Assembly: GCA_945874695.1 (NCBI GenBank) | Contig: CAMCHP010000001.1 | Location: 1-64,000 of the forward strand | Length of the DNA stretch: 64,000 bases | From: Chryseobacterium gleum | GTDB lineage: Bacteria > Bacteroidota > Bacteroidia > Flavobacteriales_D > Sanyastnellaceae | Reading direction: 5' to 3' | Part shown: positions 8,807 to 16,950 of the stretch, piece by piece | How the letters are laid out: the number at the start of each line of letters is the position of its first letter | How positions within the stretch are numbered: the stretch's first letter is position 1 | Program-made: the position numbers and the translations under genes | Notes under the pieces: generated by a model | Databases searched by the model: none | Seen by the model: the letters and a program-made list of their open reading frames with translations, nothing else | Told to the model about the DNA's origin: nothing

Positions 8807-10034
8807 TCCATTTTTGTTTGGTCCACAAGACAATAAAAACCGCTAAACCGGTTAAAGTCAAGCCAAAAATTATCGACCCAAAGGTCTGCATTTCTAGGCT
8901 AAGCGCGACCCAAACCGCGGTACTGAGTAACACAATCTGGCGAATCAACTCCAAAATACGGGCTCCTGTGCGCCGATCAAACAAACTCCCCAACGCATAC
9001 ACTTGAAACAAAACAACAACTAAAAAAATCGCATTGATGACGTTGCTGTAGTTCTGAAACGTGAACAGAAAAACACTGGTAAACCCGATTACAACCGCAT
9101 ATTGACTTAACAAATAGGCATTCACCGCAAAAGGCAAATCGCGGTTGAATTTCACTTCATTACCGGTGAGCTCAGGCGGTGATTTGAATCCGCCCATGCT
9201 CGCAGGGTACCAACCCGGGGCTGCAAATAAAAAACGCAAACGATCGCGCCAGCTGGGCACTTGAGCGGCCTCTGAAAACAGTTGTTTAAAGGGAGCGATG
9301 TGCGCCATAACTGGGTTGAAGCTGTTCAAGGGGGTGGTAATGCCATAGGTCGGACGTTCTTCTTCGACCTGAAAAGTGCCAAATAAGCGATCCCAGATTA
9401 TAAATACACCCGCGTGGTTCTTATCGATGTACTTGGGGTTACGCCCATGGTGCACCCGGTGATGCGAGGGGGTATTCAACACCCACTCCAAAGGGCCGAG
9501 GCGATCAATGAACTCGGTGTGAATCCAAAACTGATACAACAAATTCAGTCCGATGCTCACCGCAAACCAAGCCGGCGGAAAGCCCGCTGCCGCAAGCGGT
9601 AAGTAAATCCAAAACATCAACATCTTCTGAAAAGCGCCTTGCCGCAAGGCCACTGACAGGTTGTAATCTTCACTTTGGTGGTGCACCACATGGCCCATCC
9701 AAAACAAGTTGATTTGGTGGCTCAATCGATGCGACCAATAGTAGGCCAAATCAACCAAAACAAAGCAGAGGGCCCAAAAAACGAAGGTATTTGGCAGCTC
9801 AAAACCGCGAAAATTACGAAACAACTCAAACACGAGCACGTACGCGCCAACTGTAAATACCTTGGCAAATACGCCCGTCATTTGGTCGATTACGCCGCAA
9901 GAAATATTCGCAAATGCGTCGTTCAACCGGTAACTCTTGCGCTGTTTCACCAAATCGTACACCAGCTCAATGGCGATCAGCGCAAAGAAAATCGGGATAC
10001 TAAGAATTACAACATCCAAGTTCAAATTGTCCAA
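8799..10034 (-). CDS. AGMO-like fatty acid hydroxylase superfamily protein (alkylglycerol monooxygenase type)
   Basis: Polytopic membrane di-iron protein, about 411 residues. Three histidine clusters are visible: HRLSH, GHVVHHQSE and HHRVHHGRN. The central block (HHQSEDYNLSVALRQ, LLYQFWIHTEFIDRLGPLE, LNTPSHHRVHH, IDKNHAGVFIIWDRLFGTF) is much closer to animal alkylglycerol monooxygenase (TMEM195) than to sterol desaturases, and the extra C-terminal membrane segments also match AGMO. AGMO cleaves glyceryl ether lipids. The frame is open to 10172, but a -7 box at 10056-10063 lies inside that stretch, so I place the start at the TTG at 10034. The 3' end overlaps the lysoplasmalogenase gene. Confidence 0.82.
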   Translation of the reverse strand: MDNLNLDVVILSIPIFFALIAIELVYDLVKQRKSYRLNDAFANISCGVIDQMTGVFAKVFTVGAYVLVFELFRNFRGFELPNTFVFWALCFVLVDLAYYWSHRLSHQINLFWMGHVVHHQSEDYNLSVALRQGAFQKMLMFWIYLPLAAAGFPPAWFAVSIGLNLLYQFWIHTEFIDRLGPLEWVLNTPSHHRVHHGRNPKYIDKNHAGVFIIWDRLFGTFQVEEERPTYGITTPLNSFNPVMAHIAPFKQLFSEAAQVPSWRDRLRFLFAAPGWYPASMGGFKSPPELTGNEVKFNRDLPFAVNAYLLSQYAVVIGFTSVFLFTFQNYSNVINAIFLVVVLFQVYALGSLFDRRTGARILELIRQIVLLSTAVWVALSLEMQTFGSIIFGLTLTGLAVFIVLWTKQKWNG

Positions 10035-10055
10035 AGCAATACCTTTTGTTCCTCT

Positions 10056-10063
10056 CAAAGATA
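10056..10063 (-). promoter_or_regulatory. -7 box for the AGMO-like gene
   Basis: TATCTTTG on the minus strand, exact match to TAnnTTTG, 21 bases upstream of the TTG start at 10034. It rules out the longer open frame as the translated product from this promoter. Confidence 0.6.
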
Positions 10064-10114
10064 CATCGCTTCGCATGAACAACAATCGCCCGCAGAGATC
10101 GTGTTTACCTTGCG

Positions 10115-10122
10115 TATCTTCG
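10115..10122 (+). promoter_or_regulatory. -7 box, probable leaderless start
   Basis: TATCTTCG (7 of 8 to TAnnTTTG) followed by exactly four bases and the ATG at 10127. Confidence 0.5.
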
Positions 10123-10126
10123 ACCC

Positions 10127-10768
10127 ATGGCTTGGCAAAAAATGGCATGTCTTTTTCTTGCGGTTGCTGCACTCCAAGTACAGGGTCAACAGCCGCTTTT
10201 TAATTTAGGCCTAACGGCCGGATGGCACGCAGCAGCCATCACACGTCGGCCTGAAAGTAACCAGCTTTCACCGGTGGCCGCATGGGGCGTCAACAATGCG
10301 CATGGAGGCGCATTCATGGAGATCCGTCTGCGCGAACCGGTTTACCTGCTCGCTGAAGCACAGCTTTCCAGTTTGAATACACGGGGCAGTTATTTCGTGC
10401 GCAACAATACCCAAGAAATCATGCGTATGCAAGCCTCCATGCGCGAAACCGCATTTCTGTTTTCAGCCTTAATTCAGTACCACGTCGACAATGTGCGGGC
10501 TTGCGTTGGCTTTACTTCAATGCTTCTGCAAAACAGCACGCTCGACCCTGCTCCTGCTTCGCTGGTGAATAACCGAAGGGCTTTTGATTTCGGTCTAACG
10601 ACCGGATTAGAAATCACCCTCAAACCACACCTCAGCGTCACCGCGCGGTTCATTCGGCTTTATGGCGGATTGTACATGGCACGTCCAGAAGGCACTGAAC
10701 AAGCTCGTTACTACCTCTTACAGATCGCTGGGCGCGTGCACATCCGGCCGTTAGGCCGAAAACCATAA
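10127..10768 (+). CDS. Exported outer-membrane beta-barrel-like protein, function unknown
   Basis: 213 residues with a signal peptide (MAWQKMACLFLAVAALQVQG, cleavage near residue 20). The rest is rich in alternating hydrophobic and aromatic residues suggesting a small beta-barrel (for example LLAEAQLSSLN, ACVGFTSMLL, LSVTARFIRLYGGLYM). I do not recognise a specific family. Two copies of the palindromic repeat lie in this gene: one just after the signal peptide (encoding GLTAGW) and one at the very C-terminus (encoding IRPLGRKP). The gene is divergent from the AGMO-like gene. Confidence 0.75.
   Translation: MAWQKMACLFLAVAALQVQGQQPLFNLGLTAGWHAAAITRRPESNQLSPVAAWGVNNAHGGAFMEIRLREPVYLLAEAQLSSLNTRGSYFVRNNTQEIMRMQASMRETAFLFSALIQYHVDNVRACVGFTSMLLQNSTLDPAPASLVNNRRAFDFGLTTGLEITLKPHLSVTARFIRLYGGLYMARPEGTEQARYYLLQIAGRVHIRPLGRKP
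10204..10225 (+). repeat. Palindromic repeat, copy 3 (inside gene, loop one base shorter)
   Basis: AGGCC-TAAC-GGCCG followed by GATGG, one mismatch from the core. It is in frame with the outer-membrane protein and encodes GLTAG just after its signal peptide; the gene at 55774 has the same peptide from the same repeat. Confidence 0.65.
10741..10762 (-). repeat. Palindromic repeat, copy 4 (end of gene)
   Basis: Minus-strand TTTT, CGGCC-TAAC-GGCCG, GATG. It forms the last codons of the outer-membrane protein gene, antisense to it, and the stop codon follows within a few bases. Confidence 0.8.
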
Positions 10769-10783
10769 ATACCCCTGCTTCGC

Positions 10784-10791
10784 TATCTTTG
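10784..10791 (+). promoter_or_regulatory. -7 box, probable leaderless start
   Basis: TATCTTTG, exact match, then four bases (CCGC) and the ATG of the DUF4286 gene at 10796. Confidence 0.7.
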
Positions 10792-10795
10792 CCGC

Positions 10796-11110
10796 ATGAT
10801 TTTGTACAACGTAACGGTAAACATCGATGAAGCGGTTCACGACGAATGGCTCACGTGGATGAAAACTGAACACATACCTGCAGTTTTGGCCACAGGCATG
10901 TTCATTGAGAACCGCATTTGCCTTATTCACGGTGAAACAGAAGGCGGTATTTCATACGCCATTCAATATGTGGCGCCTGACAAAGCGCATTACGACCGCT
11001 ACCAGGTTGAGTTTGCGCCCGCATTGCAGCATGAACATGGCACACGCTATGCGGGTAAATTCGTTGCGTTTCGCACCGTGCTTGAAATCATTCATCAGAG
11101 CCGCTCATGA
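10796..11110 (+). CDS. DUF4286 family protein
   Basis: 104-residue cytosolic protein matching the DUF4286 pattern common in Bacteroidota: MILYNVTVNIDEAVHDEWLTWMKTEHIPAVLATGMF, then a GETEGGISYAIQY strand and a YAGKFVAFRTVLEII end. The fold is probably a ferredoxin-like dimeric alpha/beta barrel; no function is established. Its stop overlaps the rsmA start by 4 bases (ATGA), so it is translationally coupled to that rRNA methyltransferase. It has an exact -7 box four bases before the ATG. Confidence 0.88.
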   Translation: MILYNVTVNIDEAVHDEWLTWMKTEHIPAVLATGMFIENRICLIHGETEGGISYAIQYVAPDKAHYDRYQVEFAPALQHEHGTRYAGKFVAFRTVLEIIHQSRS

Positions 11111-11901
11111 ATGTACGGCCTAAAAAAGCGCTCGGACAGCACTTTCTGATCCATAAGCACATTGCCGACGACATTGCTGGAGCCTTGACCTTTCATACGG
11201 GGTATAGCCGCTATCTTGAAATCGGACCAGGCACGGGGGCGCTCACGCGTTGCCTGCTCGAACAACACCCGAACAAAGAACTGTTTGTGGTTGAAATCGA
11301 CCGCGACTCTGTGGCCTATTTGAAAGCCAACAAGGTGGTGCCCAACGACCACATCATCGAAGCCGATTTTCTTCGCACCGATCTGCGGGGCACGCTGGGC
11401 GATCATTTCGGCGTGACCGGTAATTTTCCGTACAACATTTCAACGCAGATCCTTTTCCGCGTGTTTGAGCAGCGCGACCAGATTCCAGAAGTGGTTGGCA
11501 TGTTCCAAAAAGAGGTGGCCGAGCGCATTGCAAGCGGACCGGGCACGAAAGACTATGGCATCTTGTCGGTGTTCTTACAACTCTTTTACGACATCGAGTA
11601 CCTTTTCACCGTGCCCGCGGAGGCATTCGACCCGCCACCGAAGGTGCTTTCGGGTGTGATTCGATTGAAGCGCAACAGCACAATCGATCCGGGGTGTGAT
11701 GTCAAGCGATTCACCCAGGTGGTAAAAACAGCATTCAATCAACGCCGCAAAATGATGCGCGTTTCACTTAAATCGATGCTCCCGCCAGGCAGTGAATTGC
11801 CCGCACATTTTGCGACTGAACGGCCCGAGCAACTCACCTCCCTCCAGTTCGTTGAGCTCACCAATTACTTGGCTGCGCTACCGAGCGACTCAACCCAATG
11901 A
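11107..11901 (+). CDS. rsmA: 16S rRNA (adenine(1518)-N6/adenine(1519)-N6)-dimethyltransferase
   Basis: 264-residue KsgA/Dim1 enzyme that dimethylates two adjacent adenines near the 3' end of 16S rRNA during 30S maturation. Seen: RPKKALGQHFL at the N-terminus, SAM motif LEIGPGTGALT (about 38-48), acidic residue in VVEIDRD, catalytic GNFPYNIS (about 107-114) and the C-terminal FNQRRKMMR. Length is normal. It is the second gene of a DUF4286-rsmA pair with a 4-base overlap. Confidence 0.97.
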   Translation: MNVRPKKALGQHFLIHKHIADDIAGALTFHTGYSRYLEIGPGTGALTRCLLEQHPNKELFVVEIDRDSVAYLKANKVVPNDHIIEADFLRTDLRGTLGDHFGVTGNFPYNISTQILFRVFEQRDQIPEVVGMFQKEVAERIASGPGTKDYGILSVFLQLFYDIEYLFTVPAEAFDPPPKVLSGVIRLKRNSTIDPGCDVKRFTQVVKTAFNQRRKMMRVSLKSMLPPGSELPAHFATERPEQLTSLQFVELTNYLAALPSDSTQ

Positions 11902-11908
11902 ATCTGAC

Positions 11909-11916
11909 TATCTTTG
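11909..11916 (+). promoter_or_regulatory. -7 box upstream of fbp
   Basis: TATCTTTG, exact match to TAnnTTTG, 25 bases before the fbp ATG at 11942. Confidence 0.65.
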
Positions 11917-11941
11917 ACCGGCCAATAACGGTAGCAGCGGC

Positions 11942-12961
11942 ATGAACGACATCACCACACTCAGCGAGTTCATCATCGATCGGCAAGGCGATTTCCCTTA
12001 CGCCTCGGGCGACCTTTCACGCTTGTTGAGCGACATTGGTATTGCTGCGAAAATCGTCAATCAGCAAGTCAATAAAGCAGGCTTGGGCGACATTCTCGGT
12101 GCATTGGGCAGCAGCAATGTGCAAGGCGAAACCCAGCAAAAACTCGACGTTTTTGCCGATGAAGTGTTCAAAAGTGCCTTTCAATCAGGCGGACAAGTTT
12201 GCGGCATTGCCAGCGAAGAAAACGATGCTTACGTCGCATTCGAAAAAGCCCTGTGTTTGAAAGGAAAGTATGTGGTTTTATTCGATCCGCTTGATGGTTC
12301 ATCGAACATCGATGTGAATGTTTCGATTGGCACCATTTTCAGCATCTTTCGCCGGGTTTCGAGCATCGGTGACCGGGCTAACATCAACGACTTTTTACAA
12401 GCTGGCAGCGCACAGGTCGCAGCCGGATATGTCATCTACGGGTCATCAACCATGTTGGTTTACACCACCGGTCATGGGGTCAACGGCTTTACACTTGAAC
12501 CGTCAATTGGCGAGTTTTGCCTGAGCCACCCGAACATGCGGGTGCCCGAAGACGGAACAATCTACAGCATCAATGAAGGCAACATGAGCCAGTGCGATCA
12601 GGGTGTGCGCGATTATGTTGCGTATTGTAAAACCCCCGACGCCGAAACCAACCGCCCGTATTCAGCGCGCTACATTGGCTCTTTGGTAGCTGATGTGCAT
12701 CGCAATTTGATCAAAGGGGGCATTTACATGTATCCAGCAACAACTAAAGCTCCGCAAGGAAAATTGAGGTTGATGTATGAAAACAATCCGCTTGCATTCA
12801 TCGTTGAGCAAGCCGGTGGACTTGCAACCGATGGGGTTCGACGCATTCTTGACATTCAACCTTCTGAATTGCACCAGCGTACCCCGCTTTTCATTGGGTC
12901 AAAAAACATGGTATTGCGCGCGATGGGCCAGCTTGAAGCGGCAGAAGAATCGGCCTCCTAA
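11942..12961 (+). CDS. fbp: Class 1 fructose-1,6-bisphosphatase
   Basis: 339-residue FBPase class 1, the gluconeogenic enzyme that converts fructose 1,6-bisphosphate to fructose 6-phosphate. The metal-binding signature [14 protein letters not shown] (about 112-125) and upstream GIASEEND are intact, as are the substrate-binding elements [15 protein letters not shown] and GGIYMYPA. Length is normal. The gene has its own -7 box and converges on the cytochrome gene with a 23-base gap. Confidence 0.97.
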   Translation: MNDITTLSEFIIDRQGDFPYASGDLSRLLSDIGIAAKIVNQQVNKAGLGDILGALGSSNVQGETQQKLDVFADEVFKSAFQSGGQVCGIASEENDAYVAFEKALCLKGKYVVLFDPLDGSSNIDVNVSIGTIFSIFRRVSSIGDRANINDFLQAGSAQVAAGYVIYGSSTMLVYTTGHGVNGFTLEPSIGEFCLSHPNMRVPEDGTIYSINEGNMSQCDQGVRDYVAYCKTPDAETNRPYSARYIGSLVADVHRNLIKGGIYMYPATTKAPQGKLRLMYENNPLAFIVEQAGGLATDGVRRILDIQPSELHQRTPLFIGSKNMVLRAMGQLEAAEESAS

Positions 12962-12984
12962 ACCATTTGCAACTTCAGGTCTCG

Positions 12985-14928
12985 CTACTCCCGCAGCACT
13001 TTCCAAACGCGCATTGCGCCAAAAGCATCGCGCACGACCACATGGTACACACCCGCAGTAGCGGGCAGTGTGATGCGTTGATTAAGGTTGCGTTGAAAGG
13101 GAACTACCATCCGACCGTTTAGGTCGAAAACCCCAAACTCGAACTGCGAAAGTTTCGCTGGATCGCCAATAATGCGTACCACGCCGTCAGGTGTTGGATT
13201 GGGACCGAGGCTCAACCCGGCAAAGGCCGATTCGACCACATGGGTTGTGCTACCGAAAATGCGCTCCTTCACCAAAACAGGCGATTGATCTGCAGCATCA
13301 AACATCGACTTGAACGATTGAATTTCAGCATCGTCCCATGCAAACATCTCTTCCATCCAACGCGGTGGAACACTTTGATACCATGCCCGCGCCTCCACTG
13401 AAATGGGGCCTACGTAACCGTTTACCCCAACCCGATACTCAATGCGATCGGTGCCGCTGCCCTCCACGCCGTTCAGCCGATTGAAGTTGAGGTCGCTTTC
13501 GTCAACACCCGCAATGCGCACCGTATCGTAGCTCAAATGGGAAGTCGTAAAGCCAGTAGGCACCAAGCGATTGTCTTTTAGCAGGGTGTGTGCCCGTTCG
13601 AGCACCGTAGTGGGTGTACCCGAAACATCGGCAAACACCATCTCATAGATCTGCACTTGGTCATCGCCGCGAATCACGTCGTGGTGAGGCTCCCAATCGA
13701 GGTCGCGCCCCAAAATCTCATAATCGGCATCGAAGCCGCCGCTTTGAAACAAGACGTTGTTGGCTTCATCACGCACCACAAACTCAATCGACAAAAGGCG
13801 ACTGGGGTAACCCGAAGGGAATTTATGTCCGGCCAAGTTCACCAAATCGACTGCGAATACCGCTGTATCGTTTGTGGTGTTGAGGTGACTCACGGTCATG
13901 TTCAAGCTCTCTTCTTGGAGCAGGTATTCTGTGCGCTCGACAACGGCATCGAAATTGGCATCGCTAGCAGTAAGCCCCAAGGCCTCAGCATTGTCTTTCA
14001 TGAGTTTTAGCATGAAACTGTTTCCGCCGACGAAATAGTGCTTCTTAAACGGTCGAGGAAAAAGCCACGATGGCGAAGTAGCTGCGCTAGCGCCGCCCTC
14101 AGCTTCAGGCATGTGGCAAGTTTGACATTCAACCTGTTGCTCATCGTACACCGAGTTCAACCATTCATGGTAGGTGGCTTGCTCAAAAAAGGTAATCCCC
14201 AAACTGTTGCCCTCAAAGTCAACTGTTTGCAAAAACAAACTGTGACAACCCGCGCAAAGCTCGCTTTCACCTACGTGCGGGCTGTACACGGGAGCGAAGC
14301 CCGTTTGCTGAATCATGGGGCTGGCCCAAGGATCAGTAAATGTTCCGTAAGCAATGTTATCAGCGTTGTAAGTTTGATTGCCATTGAACGTATTGGCTAA
14401 ATCGACATCTGCAATGGCATGACAGCCGATGCAACCCACCCCGTCGAGGCCGAGTTCATCGGTACTTAAATATTCCATGGTATAGTGTCCTTGCTGCCCA
14501 GTCATCTCAAACTCACTGTGCCCTTGCGGCGCGTGGCATGCGGTACATGCATGTTCAATTTCATTGGCAAGCGATGGCGTCTCAAGTACTTCATGGCGCA
14601 CTTTGGCCTTCCAAAAGGGGTCTTTCGCTGCATTGGCCATCAGGGTCGCCCGCCAATCGTTTACTGGTGAAACGTCGTTGCCTAGGGCATCAACGGCTAA
14701 AAGCCCGTTCGGGTCAGTGTTATGGCAATTCACACAATTGCCACTTCCGGTCATGAACTCACCCGTTGCGGTGGTTAATTCAGTCATTCTGAACGTGACT
14801 TGTTCTATCGGCGAATGGTAACGGTTGGGAGCAGGTACAAATGCGGTAAACCCGAATGCAGCAAGCACCATCAACGTAAGAGCTACGGGCAGCGGACGAA
14901 ACATTTTCTGTAGCGATTTCTTAAACAT
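12985..14928 (-). CDS. Exported pentaheme cytochrome c with T9SS C-terminal sorting domain
   Basis: About 647 residues from the ATG at 14928, chosen because a -7 box lies 7 bases upstream of it; the frame is open to 14973. Signal peptide or anchor at about 12-32. Five CXXCH haem sites lie at about 65, 128, 166, 225 and 268, the last with a following Met (CQTCHMPE). The middle is a beta-rich domain without haem. The end is a type A T9SS sorting domain (about 572-647: LGPNPTPDG, FGVFDLNGRMV, AGVYHVVV, VWKVLRE), so the mature protein is predicted on the cell surface or secreted. The FDLNGRM stretch is encoded by a palindromic repeat. It is divergent from a PQQ-type dehydrogenase with the same kind of tail. 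Confidence 0.88.
   Translation of the reverse strand: MFKKSLQKMFRPLPVALTLMVLAAFGFTAFVPAPNRYHSPIEQVTFRMTELTTATGEFMTGSGNCVNCHNTDPNGLLAVDALGNDVSPVNDWRATLMANAAKDPFWKAKVRHEVLETPSLANEIEHACTACHAPQGHSEFEMTGQQGHYTMEYLSTDELGLDGVGCIGCHAIADVDLANTFNGNQTYNADNIAYGTFTDPWASPMIQQTGFAPVYSPHVGESELCAGCHSLFLQTVDFEGNSLGITFFEQATYHEWLNSVYDEQQVECQTCHMPEAEGGASAATSPSWLFPRPFKKHYFVGGNSFMLKLMKDNAEALGLTASDANFDAVVERTEYLLQEESLNMTVSHLNTTNDTAVFAVDLVNLAGHKFPSGYPSRLLSIEFVVRDEANNVLFQSGGFDADYEILGRDLDWEPHHDVIRGDDQVQIYEMVFADVSGTPTTVLERAHTLLKDNRLVPTGFTTSHLSYDTVRIAGVDESDLNFNRLNGVEGSGTDRIEYRVGVNGYVGPISVEARAWYQSVPPRWMEEMFAWDDAEIQSFKSMFDAADQSPVLVKERIFGSTTHVVESAFAGLSLGPNPTPDGVVRIIGDPAKLSQFEFGVFDLNGRMVVPFQRNLNQRITLPATAGVYHVVVRDAFGAMRVWKVLRE
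13108..13130 (-). repeat. Palindromic repeat, copy 5 (stem CGACC/GGTCG, in T9SS domain)
   Basis: Minus-strand TTTT, CGACC-TAAAC-GGTCG, GATG. Sense to the cytochrome gene and in frame, encoding FDLNGRM of its sorting domain. Both arms carry a compensating change relative to the canonical copy. Confidence 0.85.
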
Positions 14929-14943
14929 ATCTTTGCAAAGATA
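14928..14943. promoter_or_regulatory. Palindromic divergent -7 boxes (TATCTTTGCAAAGATA)
   Basis: A perfect 16-base palindrome made of two back-to-back -7 boxes, one per strand. The minus box (14936-14943) is 7 bases from the cytochrome ATG at 14928. The plus box (14928-14935) points at the PQQ dehydrogenase gene. Confidence 0.6.
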
Positions 14944-14994
14944 GTTGTAACGGCAAGTTAGTTGCTTTGCCATGCAACTTCGTTCTTGAATGGT

Positions 14995-15002
14995 TGAATT
15001 TG
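14995..15002 (+). promoter_or_regulatory. Second candidate -7 box for the PQQ-type dehydrogenase
   Basis: TGAATTTG (7 of 8 to TAnnTTTG), four bases before the ATG at 15007, the same spacing as other probable leaderless genes in the window. Confidence 0.4.
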
Positions 15003-15006
15003 AAGC

Positions 15007-16539
15007 ATGAGAGTACCAGTTCTTTTCACGGCTTTTGCCTTTTTACTGAATGTTTGTTCAACGGCAGTGATGGCGCAACCCACGCGTTTGATTGCCGATC
15101 GCTTGGCTTATATCGACAATGCCATTCAAGTGCTTTCATTCAGCAATTCACCCGATGAAGAACGCCTGTTTTTCATGGCGCACACGGGCAAAATTTATGT
15201 TTTCGAAAATGGTGATGTCAGAGAGCAACTCTTCTTTAATATCGGAGAAGGTGGACTTGACATCGTTGACTTTGGCATCGGTTCTGAAGAAGGCTTAAAT
15301 GGCATGGCGCTTGACCCGAATTATGCCGAGAACGGCTATTTCTATCTCATGTACAACGGTTGGTTGCCAGACGGCAGCGGTACAACCTTATATGATGAGC
15401 ATGTGGTGCGCTTTCGACGCTCATTTGATGACCCATACACCGCAGACCCCACCTTTTGGGAAGAGATCATCACTTTTGAAATGCCACGTCGCGGTCACAA
15501 CGGGGGGAATATTCACTTCGGAACCGATGGATACCTCTATATTTCAGTCGGTGACGGGGGCTCAACGGGTTCTGGCGCAACAGGCGGCGGTAGCGGCGGC
15601 GATGCCGATAACAACGGGCAGCGACTTGATGTAACATTGGGCAAAATTTTACGCATTGATGTCAGCGGACCAGCACCCTACACCATTCCGGTTGACAACC
15701 CATTTTCTCAACAGTTTGGTGCCCGCGGCGAGATTTGGGCTTACGGATTAAGAAACCCCTGGCGTTGGAGCTTTGATCGGTTGACTGGTGACATGTATGT
15801 CGGTGACGTGGGTGAAGTCGATTGGGAAGAAATCAATTACACCCCCGCAGGCGTTGCTGGCGCGAACTATGGTTGGCGCCTGCTTGAAGGCCCTGATTGT
15901 TACGAACCCATTGTCGATTGTGACCCCGAAGACCTAACCGACCGACCGATATTTGCATACCGGCATGATCAAAACTTATGCAGTGTAATCGGCGGTTTCG
16001 TGTACCGCGGCTCACAAATTCCGTCGTTGAATGGCTACTACATGTATTCTGATGCATGTGGCTTTGGGAACGAGAAATTCTGGACGCTCACCGAAACCAA
16101 CACGGGTTGGGAATCAAAACCCGTAGAAATGATTGTTGAAGGCGGCTTTGTTCCTTGGCAAGAAGTGCGTTATGGCTTCGGCGAAGACAACCAAGGCGAG
16201 CTCTACATTTGCACGCGCCTGGCCGTTTACAAAATCACGAATGACCCCGACGACATTGGCAACGACAACATCGACACTGCCGAATTGCAAATCAGGCCGA
16301 ACCCAGCAGTTGATGAAGTCACCCTCGATTTAGGCGGCAATTTTACCTTGGAGTCGTTGGAGTTTTTCGACCTAAACGGTCGGATGGCTGATATCTCCTA
16401 CCCCATTGGTGGGGCATACCGCACGGTAACCCTCGACATCGGCAATTTGGCTGCAGGCGTGTACATTGTGCGTGCACGCTATCTTGGTTTTGACCAAGTT
16501 AAAACAGGGAAGCTACTTATCAACCGGGAAGCGCGCTAA
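15007..16539 (+). CDS. PQQ-dependent sugar dehydrogenase-like protein with T9SS tail
   Basis: 510 residues. Signal peptide at 1-24 (MRVPVLFTAFAFLLNVCSTAVMA). The central part (about 30-415) is a glucose/sorbosone dehydrogenase beta-propeller: GHNGGNIHFGTDGYLYISVGD, RLDVTLGKILRID, YGLRNPWRWSFD and VGDVGEVDWEEIN. Relatives are soluble PQQ aldose dehydrogenases, though some family members lack PQQ activity. The C-terminal 80 residues form a T9SS sorting domain (IRPNPAVDEVTL, FFDLNGRMADIS, AAGVYIVRA), with FDLNGRM encoded by a palindromic repeat. It is divergent from a pentaheme cytochrome with the same tail, a plausible electron acceptor. Confidence 0.88.
   Translation: MRVPVLFTAFAFLLNVCSTAVMAQPTRLIADRLAYIDNAIQVLSFSNSPDEERLFFMAHTGKIYVFENGDVREQLFFNIGEGGLDIVDFGIGSEEGLNGMALDPNYAENGYFYLMYNGWLPDGSGTTLYDEHVVRFRRSFDDPYTADPTFWEEIITFEMPRRGHNGGNIHFGTDGYLYISVGDGGSTGSGATGGGSGGDADNNGQRLDVTLGKILRIDVSGPAPYTIPVDNPFSQQFGARGEIWAYGLRNPWRWSFDRLTGDMYVGDVGEVDWEEINYTPAGVAGANYGWRLLEGPDCYEPIVDCDPEDLTDRPIFAYRHDQNLCSVIGGFVYRGSQIPSLNGYYMYSDACGFGNEKFWTLTETNTGWESKPVEMIVEGGFVPWQEVRYGFGEDNQGELYICTRLAVYKITNDPDDIGNDNIDTAELQIRPNPAVDEVTLDLGGNFTLESLEFFDLNGRMADISYPIGGAYRTVTLDIGNLAAGVYIVRARYLGFDQVKTGKLLINREAR
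16364..16386 (+). repeat. Palindromic repeat, copy 6 (stem CGACC/GGTCG, in T9SS domain)
   Basis: TTTT, CGACC-TAAAC-GGTCG, GATG. In frame with the PQQ-type dehydrogenase, encoding FDLNGRM, with the same codons as copy 5 in the neighbouring cytochrome gene. Confidence 0.85.
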
Positions 16540-16550
16540 ACAAGCGCAGT

Positions 16551-16946
16551 TTATTCGCAGTCACACGCTTTGCTCGCCGCTGAAAGTGGCGCCACTCGCA
16601 GCACAAGCGTGGCGGTGTCACGCAACTCAAACAGCATGGCATACGGAAGGTCTTCTGCTTCGGAGGTCAAATAATAACGCTGCAACGCTGCACGGGGTTC
16701 GCTTTGGCTGTAGTCGATTTCACCTTCAGCGATGATGCGTTGAACGGCATCCGTTTCCAATCCGTAGCAACGCATGAAACAACGTGCTGAATCGGTGTAG
16801 CGAATGGGTTGCTCGGTTAAAAAATCGCGAATGCGTTTTCCGGGTAACCAGTTGGTGCAGCTGCGCTGACCAAATAACATAAACGAAACCAGCACGCCGA
16901 TGAAAATTCCGACCATATAGCGTGCAAAACGTTGCTGAAAATTCAT
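16551..16946 (-). CDS. DUF4258 family protein with N-terminal membrane anchor
   Basis: 131 residues. One N-terminal hydrophobic segment (about 10-28: YMVGIFIGVLVSFMLFG) precedes a small domain with the DUF4258 pattern RYTDSARCFMRCYGLETDAVQRIIAEGEIDYSQS. The domain is found in short proteins of unknown role, often near toxin-like genes; nothing nearby suggests that here. A TACTTTTA box lies four bases before the ATG, which supports this start. Confidence 0.72.
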   Translation of the reverse strand: MNFQQRFARYMVGIFIGVLVSFMLFGQRSCTNWLPGKRIRDFLTEQPIRYTDSARCFMRCYGLETDAVQRIIAEGEIDYSQSEPRAALQRYYLTSEAEDLPYAMLFELRDTATLVLRVAPLSAASKACDCE

Positions 16947-16950
16947 GCCG

